Source: Nymphaea colorata (taxonomy: Eukaryota > Streptophyta > Magnoliopsida > Nymphaeales > Nymphaeaceae). Taken from it: a DNA stretch of 64,000 bases. Shown here in pieces: positions 1 through 10,556 of this stretch (the stretch's first letter is position 1; each line of letters opens with the position of its first letter). The position numbers and the translations under genes were made by a program. Below the pieces are notes generated by a model that had not been told where the DNA came from, ran no database searches, and was given only the letters and a program-made list of their open reading frames with translations. The stretch spans positions 16,986,370 through 17,050,369 of the forward strand of contig NC_045140.1 in the NCBI RefSeq assembly GCF_008831285.2. Direction: 5' to 3'.

Positions 1-632
1 ATCTATCCACTTAGGTGAATAAGAATATATTTGCAAAACCAATACATCACGCTGCATAGTACGCACATAAATTGCAATGGTAGAAGCACTCATAAACGAT
101 AGAACGTACAAAGACTTTTTTTTTATTTATTTATTTATACAACAGACTGAGCCAATAACATCTAACTTACACAAGTCGAAGAAAATGGACTGGGAGAAAC
201 GAAAGCCTTCAACTTCAACCTCAAACGCGTCGTGCCAGAAGCAATCCCTGGTTAGCACAGGCACGACAGATTGGGGATACAGGAAACTAAATTGGAGATA
301 CAGGAAACTAAGGACACGATGCAAGAAAGAGCCGAAAGCCTGCCATGAAAGAGAGTATCAGCAGCTTAGCCCCAAACACATGGAAAAAAGAGAAACAGAA
401 AAAGAAAAAAGCAACTGCCATGATTGAATATTTTAGACGAAAAAAGATCTTTCCCTTCTGCTAAACGGCAGAAACCGATTTCTTCAGAAAATACTCTTTT
501 TTTTTTTTTTTTGGCAAAGTGAAAGAAGAACATCTCAGTTTAATCTTGCCAATTAATGTTTGAGACTTACCATCCATGCCAAAGGATCATAAAAAAAGAA
601 AACGGACGCATGGAAGACCTTTGCCAACTTAC
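1..632. other. Downstream part of CYSTM-like gene, no firm coding region
   Basis: The stretch lies 3' of the minus-strand CYSTM-like exon. The only coding candidate is a short minus-strand exon at 339-252. It follows an acceptor (TTTCATGGCAG in minus orientation), restores the phase of the upstream exon and reaches a TAA at 254-252. A 16-base T run lies at 497-512. Nothing else is recognisable. Confidence 0.3.
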
Positions 633-793
633 GTTGCTTGGAGACAACCAGGGCCATTCTTCTGCGGAGGTGGCTGCTGCGGAGGCGCCTGCACGTACTG
701 CGGTGGCGGAGGGTACCCCGCCGGTGGAGGGTACCCTGGTGCAGGGTAGGGTTGCCCATAGTTTGGAGGTGCCTGATTGTAATAATTCATCAT
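633..793 (-). CDS. CYSTM-like proline/tyrosine-rich small protein, first coding exon
   Basis: The minus-strand exon starts ATG ATG at 793 and encodes 53 codons plus two bases. It begins MMNYYNQAPPNYGQPYPAPG, continues with repeated GYPPP units and ends PPPQKNGPGCLQA at a perfect GTAAGT donor (632-627). Plant CYSTM/WIH proteins have this layout: a short YPPP-rich tail, then a Cys-rich membrane-inserting C-terminus, and they are tied to stress responses at the plasma membrane. The expected Cys-rich C-terminus (CLAALCCCC-type) is not present in canonical form. The best in-window second exon (339-252) would give an 82-residue protein ending in a spaced-Cys segment, which is atypical. The true last exon may lie beyond the left edge. 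The N-terminal family call is reasonable, the completeness is unknown. Confidence 0.5.
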
Positions 794-1853
794 TCAGGAC
801 TACGAGTCCCTGAAGCTTGAAGCAGCAAGTGCAGACGAAAGAAGAGGAGGAGCAAGGAGGAATGGGAGGTGGGTGAGGAAGAGAAGGATGTAAATAAATA
901 CAAGGGCAACAAGGGAAACCAGTTGCAAGGTGTAGCCGATGGTTCCAACTTCCAACCGAGCAATTTCCTTCACAGTTCAGCTTTTTGCAAGGGCTGACGA
1001 TGGGAGACTTACTCGTCTCGATCGCCAAGTCCACGGCGCGGCGTCTATATGTGATCCAGTAGTTGGTGCTGGCCTAGCAAAGTTGCGTTGACCCAGTTCA
1101 ACTAAACTGGGTTTAGCACAATAATTTTTTTAATTTCTTTTATCAACGGATGCTTTCAAAATATTGCGTTCAAATTTTTTTTAAAAAAAAAAAAAAAAAC
1201 TCGTCTTATTGGGATTTCACATCGTTTTTAGGGATGTCAAGGAATCCCATTTCAATTAAGCTATTATACCCTTTATTATACCTGGTTTTATTAGTTCAAA
1301 TATTTTTCAGTTCATAATACGAGAATATGAAAGAAGAAAAGTTTCAAACCCAAAACAAAATACGAAAGGCAATCTATTTTTGTTCCTCAAACACAAAAAA
1401 CTTTTTCACTTTGGCGATGAATAATTTTTCTGGATATGTAATCATACCCTTCATATGCTTTGCAAAAGATTTGTTGGCAGAGATTTTGTCCTAGATATCA
1501 AACATTGTCTTAAGGATGGATTTCACTAATTAGTAGTTAAGAAATAGTAGAGGATGAATCTAAAAGTATGAAAAAAGTAAGCAGCTGGGAATTTGAAAAG
1601 AGATGCAAAATATTTAGAAGAATCAATGATGTCACCAAGGTGGGACCGTCCTGAGGGACCTGTAAAATAATTAAAAAATGATGCATTCTACATAGAGTGA
1701 AACAAGGGTAGCTTGAGTCTCCAATTTGAAGCACGACAACTGGGACCACCATAGCACTTCTCTTCTTACACCTATAACTCCGTTAACCTTTACATTAAGC
1801 TTCAAGTTAGATAATGCTAATAGAACATGACACGTTCCCACTATTTAACTTAC
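794..1853. other. Intergenic, probable CYSTM-like promoter
   Basis: About 1 kb without a supportable gene. On the minus strand a TATA-like CATATAG near 1045-1051 would suit the CYSTM-like gene, leaving a leader of roughly 230 bases. The stretch 1110-1200 is T/A homopolymer-rich. Short open frames near 1537-1752 show no recognisable domain. Confidence 0.3.
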
Positions 1854-2132
1854 TATGTAAGAGTCATTTTTATCGTCGACAGCATAAGACCTTTTTCTAG
1901 TCTCGATCTTGACTTCTTTGATTTGAGCTCCGCTTGTGTGAACCCCTTGTATGAAGAGGATGAAGAAAAGCATGAGAGAGAGAAGCACCAATGTTAAATA
2001 CTGTTTGACGAGGTGAGGCCGATAACGTAAAAAAAACGAAGTACGTATTAACATGCAGCTGCATTTGTTTTTCCGATCCTCCATCCCCCGTGGAGAAATG
2101 TGTAGTGGGAAACTGAGAAAACATGCAACCAC
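1854..2132 (-). CDS. Possible first exon of a secreted small protein (unrecognised)
   Basis: A minus-strand open frame contains a long hydrophobic stretch (LTLVLLSLMLFFILFIQG) followed by VHTSGA, which looks like a signal peptide with a cleavage site. A charged segment (QIKEVKIETRKRSYAVDD) follows. The frame runs into ACATA|GTAAGT, a good donor, at 1854/1853. A signal peptide plus basic propeptide is typical of plant peptide-hormone precursors, but no mature peptide motif is visible and no convincing second exon was found to the left. It may be chance. An in-frame ATG lies at the upstream end and another at the MLIRTS position. Confidence 0.2.
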
Positions 2133-2317
2133 TTATCTGTCATACGTAATTTTGGACTTGATTTGCTCTCGTAGCTATGCTCTTGCTATACACCGGGAGA
2201 CCTGACTAATGTCTGTCTAGAACTTCTGCGAAAGCATGATGCTAAATGATTTAAATAGCTAATTTTGATTCCCTTAAATTAGAGTGCGAAGACGCAGGAG
2301 GGGAAGTTGGCGGCGCG

Positions 2318-4690
2318 ATGGCTGAAATTGCCGTCGGGTTCTTGCTCCAAAGCTTGGAACGCGTCTTCGCAGACGAAGGCAGCCTCTCGACTCGTGTCCA
2401 GCATGAAGTCAACGCCCTAAGGTTAGTGCTGGAGAGCTTGAAGTCCTTTCTAAGGGACGCTGACAGCAGGCAGAGTGAAGATGCGCCAAATCAGGCTGTG
2501 GAGACGTCGGTCGAGCAGGTGCGACGATCAGCCTTTGATTCGGAGGACATCATAGATGAGTTTATACTTCACTTTGGGGGACTCAATGGAACCGGGCTCT
2601 CTGCGGAGGGTTTATCGGTCGAGAGAGCGTCATAATCTCGCAGGAAGGATCACGGAGATGAAGGAGACAATAAGAGCGATATCTGAAGCAAGGGTGAATT
2701 GGCTCGACTTGAATCAGTATAGGGAAGGATCCAGATCCAAGGGTGCCGATCTGAGTTTGAGGTTGGATCTTCCCGCTGAGATGCCATGGGGATAGAACAT
2801 GAGATTGAGAAGGTAAAGACATTTTTAGTAGGAGAAGGAAAGGAACTGACGACAATCTTATTGCATGGGGAGGCAGGTATGGGGAAGACGACCCTTGCTA
2901 AGAAGGCGTATAACGACTACAATGTGTTTGCCACATTTCGATTGTCACGCATGGGTCACGGTATACAAATCTTTTCGTCCCATCGAAGCTGTCCTTTGCT
3001 TGTTAAAGGGTTTCTATAGATCAAGTAACGAAATGTTTCCTTACAATGTCAAGGATAAGAAGGACGCCGAAGAACTGGCGCTAGAACTGAATATGTATCT
3101 CAAGCAACGGCGGTATCTCCTCGTTCTGCTTGATGTATGGGGTGCTGATGTCCTGGAAAGGCTTAGTCGTGCATTTCCAAGCGACAACTGCGGACGCAGG
3201 ATCCTGGTCGCTTCTAGTGATCCCTATGTTGTTTCAGCCGTCGAAAAGTCGATGACGGAGAGGACGGCCATTTCCTCTAGACTGAAACTCTTGCCTCCCA
3301 AAGCACCTGTTCTGCAGGAAGGCATTCCGTGAAGGTATTTGTCCACCGGATCTTATCGATTGCTGTCAGAACCTAGTGGACATGTGCGGTGGTTGGCCGA
3401 TCGCAATTGTGACACTAGGGGCTGCTATGTCCAAGGTGGAGCAGTTTCCAAAAGAATGGAATAGGGTTCGCGACCACCTGGGCTTCGAGCTGGGTGCTAA
3501 TCAAGATTTTCGTGCCTTGACGAGAGTCATCTCTCTGAGTTATGATTGAGCTGCCTGTACACCTTAAGACATGTTTTCTATATTGTGTCATCTTTCCCAG
3601 GGATTATTCTATAAAAGTAAACAAGTTGATCAGACTATGGGCGGTCGAGGGGTTCATTGAGAGAAGGCCGGATCTGGCTGTGGAAGAACTTGGAAAGCAA
3701 TATCTTCAACAACTTATCGACAGGAGCTTCCTCCAAATTTTAGGAAAGAATGCTAAAGGACACATGCAAGATGCACGATCTTGTGCGTGAATGGGTGTTG
3801 CCAATATCTTCAAAGCAGTGGTTTTTAAATATGAGATCTGCAGATAATGGAAACGAGGGCAACGAAAATGAGAACCAAAGAACCAGGCATCTGTCACTCC
3901 ACGGGGCTGGCACCCGAATATCTCGAACACTTTGCAAGCGAGCAGCTGCAGTGCATCCGCTCATTCTTCATGTTTGGTGCACCGGACAGCGACATTAGTG
4001 TCAGCAATCGTTTTTTGTTAATGAGAGTCTTGGATCTACAAGATGCACCCCTTAATGAGCTGCCGAATGCTTAGGTGGTTTGTTTCATTTGAGATACTTG
4101 AACCTGAGAAGGACCGGCCTCAGGAGGCTCCCAGCTTTTATTAAGAAGCTTCACAAACTTGAAGCATTGGACATAAGGGACAACCAAATAGAAAGACTAC
4201 CCAACATATCAAAGCTGAGAATTCTGCGCTACGTATCAGCATATTCCCATCTCACCGATCCCTTCACTCTCGATCAGTTATCGGGATGTGATTTCCCAAG
4301 CCAAATCTGTACCTGTAGGTGCATGAGAAAGTTGTGGGGCATAAATGCAACCGACAAAATTGTTGAAGCAGTTGGTAACTTGAACCAACTTAAACATCTC
4401 CGGATAAGAAAGGTGAAAGGAGAGCGTGGAAAGGGACTCTGCCGCTCCGTCAAAGATGGACGAACTTCCTTCACTGGGCATATCTGTTAGCAGAATTACG
4501 GGGATTGCCTTCATTTGTTAGGAAGGTGTATATAATAACTGCCTTATCATGTTTCCTTTCTCTCCGTTTCCATATCATGTTTTTAACAATATCCTGTAAC
4601 AGCGAGGATGAGTATCTAAAGCTAGAGTCGCTAGGGAGTCCACCGCCCCCTCTCAGCTCCCCTAATAAAAAGCATGACGCTAGAAGTTGA
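2318..4690 (+). pseudogene. RPM1-like CC-NB-LRR (NLR) pseudogene
   Basis: An intronless NLR can be followed through all domains, but only by changing frame repeatedly. The Rx-N coiled coil starts MAEIAVGFLL at 2318 and carries the EDIIDEF motif. An intact P-loop GEAGMGKTTLAKKAY lies at 2867-2911, followed by the FDCHAWVTV region, YLLVLLDVW (kinase 2), GGWPIAIVTLGAAMS (GLPL), LKTCFLYCVIFPRDY and CKMHDLVREWVLPI (MHD). LRRs follow, including LFHLRYLNLRRTGLRRLPAF. Frame breaks occur near 2577, 2795, 2940, 3320, 3546, 3765, 3880 and 4075, the one at 3546 being a TGA after SLSYD. After about 4490 the LRR is disrupted and ends at CNSEDEYLKLESLGSPPPPL. An intact NLR would act as an intracellular immune receptor; this copy cannot make one. 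Confidence 0.85.
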
Positions 4691-4810
4691 TACATATAAA
4701 ACCTTACCACATGCACAATTGGCATTTTTCTCAGATTAAATTTCATGCTGAAACTTTTCTCAGTTCAGCCCTTGACATGCACAAGGAATAATTGGTGCTT
4801 ATCTGGGAGC

Positions 4811-6812
4811 CTAGTTAAGAACTTGTTTGTAGAATCTGTCATCAATTTCTTTGTAAAGGTGGATTTTTGCACCGAAATAATGGTCCTCTCTTTGCTCTGG
4901 AATGCTTGTGACTGTATAATGGGACACGTTTGTCAAATAAATGTTTTGGAGGTTGGTGAGACGCTCACGGTCAGGTATCTCCTTGAACTCTGGGCACTCA
5001 CATATGGATAGCGTGTTTGAAGTTGTGGCAAGGCTCCATCTTTCACGATAATGCTTCTCAACTTCCAAAGCTTCATGATCGTGAAAGTTTTCAATTTAGG
5101 AAAACTATTTGTTCCTTGACATAAGCTCCCTCCCTTCGTACGCATCATAGAGTTTTAACCACAGCAAATTGCGCAATTCTTGGAGGCAAGAGAAAGGGCC
5201 CTCAGGTAACTTGGAAAAGTACCCAACCCCCTTATGTTACTGAGGCGATTCATCCAACTGGGGAAGCTTTCCATTCTTCCAAATAGCCAGACGACTTCCA
5301 GATGAGGTGCTGGGGTGGTGAGTGCTTCCAGCTTTAAACACTCGCCTTCAGCACGAGATGATATGCCAAGAGCAAGAAGGTCCCTCATCTTCTCAATAGA
5401 CGCACAAAGCTTCTTTCCTTGTTCTTCTTTGACCTTGAATATGCCAAGGTTTTTAAGTTGGGTCAAGTTGCCAATTGTTTCAACGATCTTGCTGGTGGCA
5501 TTTATACCTGACATTTCCGGAGGCTCTCAGACATACAGATCTGGTATGGAAATTGGCGTCCTGATAGTTGGCCAATGGTGAAAGGATGGATGACATGCGA
5601 CTATGAGGATACATATCGCAATTTCTTGGCTTTTGACAAGCCTGGTAGCTTTTCAATTTGATTATCCCTGATGTCTAATGGTTGTAAATTGTAGAGCTTC
5701 CCTAGCTATTCTGGGATTTTCTTCAGATTGGTTTTTCTCAAGTTTAAGTATTTTAAATGGTACAAATGACCTATGCTGTCAGGGAGTTCCTCCACAAAGC
5801 CACCTTGCAGGTCCAATACCCTCATTAATATGAATTTATGGACCATGTTAGGGATGCAGGGTGAATCAAAACATCAACAAAGAACGAAGTCGCCGTGCCA
5901 TCTATCGATCCTACGAAACATGTCTCTCGTGGTTTGGCTATTAGCGCCGATAAACGATAAAGACCTGCTTCTTTCATTACCTGGTCCACGATCTTGGGAT
6001 CCATTATTTTCGTGTATTATTTTTGAAAGCCCATGCCTCTTAGGTATTGGCATTACCAGTTCCCGTAGAAGATCATGCATTTGGCACGTCTTTACTCTTC
6101 CTTTGTCATTTCTTTCTACCACTAGGAGTAAGCTCCTTCTAGTAAGTTCCTCAAGGTATTGCTTCCCCACCTGTTCTACCGTCATGCTTCTAACCCTTCA
6201 CTCACCCAGAGTCTTATCAACCTATTTGCTCCAATCAAACAGTTTTTTGGGAATATGCCACAGTACAGGAAGCATGCTTTGAGGTGTATAGGCAGCTCAT
6301 CATAGCTCAAAGAGAAGATTCCTCTTACTGTACGAAGTTCAGGATTGGCACTTAAACTCCCAAGGCAGGCGGTCATGAAACCTTGTCCATTCTTTCGGTC
6401 TCAACTTCTATGTTGGAAGCCACATTTTCTAACTTCTAAGCGAGATGTGATGATCAGTCTGCATCGGCAATGCCGCTTAGAAAATGCAAAAACTTATGGT
6501 GCTTAAGACATCACTTCTGCGTACATCATCTAGCACGATGAGAGTCCTTCGGCCGAGGAGATGCTGTCTGACTGCTTCCCCTAGTGATCTCACGTCTCCG
6601 AGCAGGTCAGAACCTGGAACCTTGAGCTCAATCAACAGGCGTCGATTTTGGTAGAAACCCATGCAAAGCACTCGTGTTCGTCTCGTAGATTTTGGTAGAC
6701 TTGCCTGGCAAGGTTTGTCTGCCCGAGCCCCCATCCGTACTTACAAGACTGCCTGGAGGTTGGGGTCTTCGGTGGTCGACCATTCTGTCAACTTCTTGAT
6801 GTCATCTTGGAT
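4811..6812 (-). pseudogene. 5'-truncated RPM1-like NLR pseudogene fused to OPT relic
   Basis: The minus-strand NLR lacks its whole coiled-coil domain. It begins inside the CC/NB-ARC linker at IQDDIKKLTEW (about 6812), then EDPNLQAV and a degenerate P-loop GLGQTNLARQVYQN (about 6731-6690) in which the Walker A lysine reads Gln. Next come TLIVLDDV, SLSYDELPIHLKACFLYC, LIRLWVSEG, CQMHDLLRELVMPIPK and LRR blocks with GINATSKIVETIGNL. The LRR C-terminus (SFPKLKTFTIMKLWKLRSI, LSICECPEFKEIP) ends at a stop at 4811. Several frame changes and in-frame stops separate these pieces. It faces the plus-strand NLR tail to tail and shares the GINAT.KIVE..GNL.QLK.L signature with it, so the two are paralogues. 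Confidence 0.82.
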
Positions 6813-7483
6813 TCCCCACCACTGTATCCCAAAGATGGATCTATACTGCAGCGCAAAGTAGGTGAGAACGGCGGAGAAGGCAACACCTGCATCGAGCCCC
6901 GCGGACAGAACATAATTGTGCCATGCCCACCACTGCTTGTACTTCCTATACACCACAAAGTTAAATGCTATACCAACTGCTCCCCAAGCCAAGTAGTTGA
7001 CTGCCGTCGCCTGGTGGCATCATCGCAGTTGCACCAATCAAGATGGGCATGTTGATGAGGCTGATCCACTTTGCCTTTGGAAACAGGCGTGAGCACACCC
7101 AGACAGGGACAGGTGCGAGTAGACCCACTAGGAACCACCAGTTCTGCCCGGCAAGGACTCCCAGCCTGCCAAACATGCGAAGTGGGCCGACCACACCCCA
7201 GATGATAGAGGCATTGTAGAACACATCGTCGCCTGGGCAAGTCCATGGGCTGGAGGGGTCGAGGAGTGCTTTGTTGCAGATGTTGGGAACTCTTGTGAGC
7301 AGCCACCATGCCGTACCAAAGTAGACGGATGATGAAACCAGCGTGCCAACAAGCTGTGCAATAAGATAAAGGCCAATAGTTTTAGACGAAATCAAGCACA
7401 CACATGTACGAACACATGGAAGGATCCAGCGATGTTACTGTTAGTTGTACCAACAAGTTTACCACACACATACACTTTCAAAT

Positions 7484-7530
7484 AGAGAGAGACAGAGAGA
7501 CAGAGAGAGAAAGAGAGAGAGAGAGAGAGA
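7484..7530. repeat. (GA)n microsatellite in OPT relic intron
   Basis: GA-dinucleotide tract with a few CAGA interruptions, inside the intron between the OPT pieces at 7720-7538 and 7353. Confidence 0.9.
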
Positions 7531-8825
7531 CCGAGACCTGAACAACGAACATAGATCTTGGAGGGATCTTCATGTAGTGGCCAAGCTTGAAATCTGAGAG
7601 GAACATGATGGCCTGGGACATGCTGATGTAGCCATAGGTTTTGAAGGCCACATTTGCAAGAGGCCTGCCTGGGTACAAGTAACCAATGATCAGCTCTGTG
7701 ATCACGTTCAACCCAGGTTGCTGCACAAGTAATGCAAGATTCGTATCAGTGAAATGGAACAAGAAAGAAAAATACCAACTAAGCGATAAATAAATTCCGC
7801 ACAAATGGGTCGGAATATGTAAAAGAAATTACTGGTCCGGAGTGAGGTAACATTCAACCCAATGCCCAAGGCTAAGGTTTCTTAACAGTGTATTTTTTAG
7901 CTCACCTGATTGGTGGTAGCTTGGATGATGCCAATAGGGAGGGTGAAGAAGAAGGCAATGGCACAAGCAAGAAGGATGCCCCACCACGGCAACTGAAGCT
8001 GGCCCCCGAACCCCAAGCAAGCAAGGAAGACAAGGCCAACCACGCAAATCAGGATGATGCTGAACCACCATTCGGGCACCACCACATAGTTCTTCTTCAT
8101 CAGCCTGGTGTGGACGTCGCCAACATGATCACTGAATGCCTGTTTGGTTTGCCGGTAGATTGATCTGCACACAGTAATGGAAGAACCATGCTCAGATTTG
8201 GTTCAGATATCTGACCAAATTCAAATCTGATTAATCAAAATCTAGTCTCCAATCAAATCCATCCGCACGTGCACGCGCAGAAGCAAATTGCATAGTCATG
8301 GTTCAGTACATAAGACATACTTTCCATGGAAGAGAGCAACATGGGAGATGGTAGCCGCAAGAGTGGCGAAGCTGATGCCGTAAGTGAAGGCAAAGAAGAT
8401 GCTGCGATGGATCTTGCTATAGCCAGTGTAGCCGACGGGGTCGAATTCAAACGTCTTCTGGTTAAGTATCCAGGAGATGTTGTAGGGCTTGCCCCACTGA
8501 TCGAAGACGTGGGGGGAGAAGATGGGGAAGCGCTTGGCATTGTAAGAGTTGGTTCAGTAGGCGATGGGGAGCATGACATAGACCACCAAGAAGAAACCAG
8601 CCATTACATTGAGGACGGTGAAGCCAGGAGTGGCGAGCGGGCTGCCCAGTAACACGACAACCGTCGACCAGTCGAGGCCGATGGAGCCGAGGCCGAGGCT
8701 GGACCTGCCGGAACCGATCTGCTGGGTGGCGACGGAGTCCTTCCAGATCCAGCACACAAAGGAGAGGGCAGTGATTGAAGGGAATAGATAGTTGGGGACG
8801 ATGTAGTAGCAGTAACCATTGGTCA

Positions 8826-9140
8826 ATTTTTTTGTAATTTAGTTTAAACCAAGTGTGGTCTGGTACGTGCAAATATGAATGCTTACAAATTTCTATGAAC
8901 TGTCAAACCAACTGATTGTTTTAAAAAACAAATATCATATTATGCGGTTTTATTGAGCTACCGTCGGCCGCTTGGTTGCTTGTTGACTTGGAGCGGCAAC
9001 AGATTGGTCCATATTTTTGTAATTTAGTTTATTAGAGTTGTGTACAAATTTGAATTCTTATTAGTTCGAAACTTGGGGGACTTGATGTTTCTATACCAAC
9101 TGATTGTTTGATAAAACAAATACAATATTAGAAGCCATAC
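8826..9140. repeat. Diverged direct duplication flanking missing OPT exon
   Basis: The blocks 8826-8945 and 9013-9135 share TTTTTGTAATTTAGTTTA at their left ends and ACCAACTGATTGTTT followed by AAAACAAATA at their right ends, with weaker similarity between. They lie exactly where the OPT exon between QTTQ and YYIVPN should be. Confidence 0.7.
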
Positions 9141-9733
9141 CAGCAGGAGCCAGAATGCAGGGAAACTAATGTATAAATAAGCAACTTGTATTCTGTGTGG
9201 GCAGTTGCCCACACTTCTCTGCCACTGCCCGGTGTCAATATGGAAGCTACCATTTGTATGTCATTCAAATCCGTTTGCAAAAGAACAGTGAAAGCGGAAG
9301 ACACCTGCGTTGTCTGTGACAGCAAGAATGCAGCCACGGGGTGGAGCTGCCTGTGGTAGAAGGCCTTAACTATGGTGATGATGTTCACAGCATACACAGA
9401 GTTGGAGCCAGAGTTTGCAAAAATCGTGATCAGCACATGTTCCTTGATATTGAAGGGCCCCGGATTCAGCGAAAACTCCCACTTGGTTCCTGGAATTCGG
9501 ACCACCTTGGCCGGAAGTGTGGCCGCCATGAGCTTCCCCAGGGGCAACGCAACGATCTGGGCTGAGATGGAGGACACGGTTAGTTGGTTCTGCCTGTAGC
9601 CGAAGAACGGGTTCAAGAAGGCCAGCAGGGCACATGAGAACAGGCCCAGAGTCCATGCCCAGAGTCCAAAGCTGATCATTTGGATCAGTGGTGCAAACAG
9701 ATCAAAATACGATCGATAAACTCCTTCCCACAT

Positions 9734-10364
9734 CTGACCTTCATTTGAGATTCCAACTGTGTGAAATCCACTTTTTAAACAAAGTAGCTTTCAAAACTGT
9801 GATTCTTTGATAAAACTGTGGAATTATGCTACGATTGAGGAAGGCGTTGAACGGTAGATCCACGGTCGACCCATTTGAAGCCTAGTGCCACCCATTGCAC
9901 CAAGCCCCTTGGTCTGGTGACAATCATATATCTTTTTTTGTTTTCATGTGAATCCAGAGAGAAAAATATTGCTTAACCTCAGCTTTAATATTGATTTGAT
10001 CAGTGAGAACTATCATTTTGCATCCGCTTCTTCCGCAAAGTTTTTGGTTATCATTTGCAACGACAATTACATACTCTTGTTTTCAAGTGAAATACTAGAG
10101 AATAATATTGCTAACATCAATTCTCGTGGAGATTTACTCGGTGGGACCTCATCATTTTTGCACTCGCTTTTTCCACGAGGATTTTTGTTATTATTTGCAA
10201 GGGTGGAGGTTGACAGCCTGGGCGCCTGAGGTTTAGAGTTTTAACAATATCTTAACCAACATGCTCAAGATAATTGAGATTGAGGTCAAGTTGCCACATC
10301 TGTACAAACTGAAATCAAGATGAAGCCAACCCTGATGACAGTCAGCCAATGCAATGTCATCAGT

Positions 10365-10399
<35 letters not shown>

Positions 10400-10556
10400 A
10401 GGAGAAAACTCGTTCTCAAGACGCCGTTTATGCATATATTACACTCATTCTTTCTTGGGGCGGAGACTCATTCTTTCTTCGGGCGGAGACAAAATTAGAG
10501 ACAGCTTCATTGCTGTACAAAAAGACAAAATTACGCCTCTTGCAAGGCCTTGCAAA
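9734..10556. other. Intergenic between OPT relic and WW gene 3' end
   Basis: No supportable gene. A (GA)n tract lies at 10369-10395. The part adjoining 10557 is the probable 3' UTR of the minus-strand WW-domain gene. Short plus-strand frames here (10320-10608) are low-complexity shadows. Confidence 0.5.

Larger units (their letters stand above)
6813..9733 (-). pseudogene. Oligopeptide transporter (OPT family) pseudogene
   Basis: OPT proteins are proton-coupled plasma-membrane carriers of oligopeptides or metal chelates with about 12-16 membrane segments. Recognisable pieces, in minus order: 9733-9305 (ALLAFLNPFFGYRQNQLT, SLNPGPFNIKEHVLITIFA, ending QTTQ at a GTGTCT donor); about 8826-8321 (YYIVPNYLFPSITALSFVCW); 8164-7906 (IIQATTNQ); 7720-7538 ([20 protein letters not shown]); and 7353 onward ([38 protein letters not shown]). 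Four lesions are visible. The exon expected between QTTQ and YYIVPN is absent. TGG became TGA at 8556-8554 (AY*TNSYNAKRFP). One extra base near 7012 shifts the frame after AMMPP. The last roughly 20 residues are replaced by NLR sequence after GIQWWG. The N-terminal exon was not found. Confidence 0.85.
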
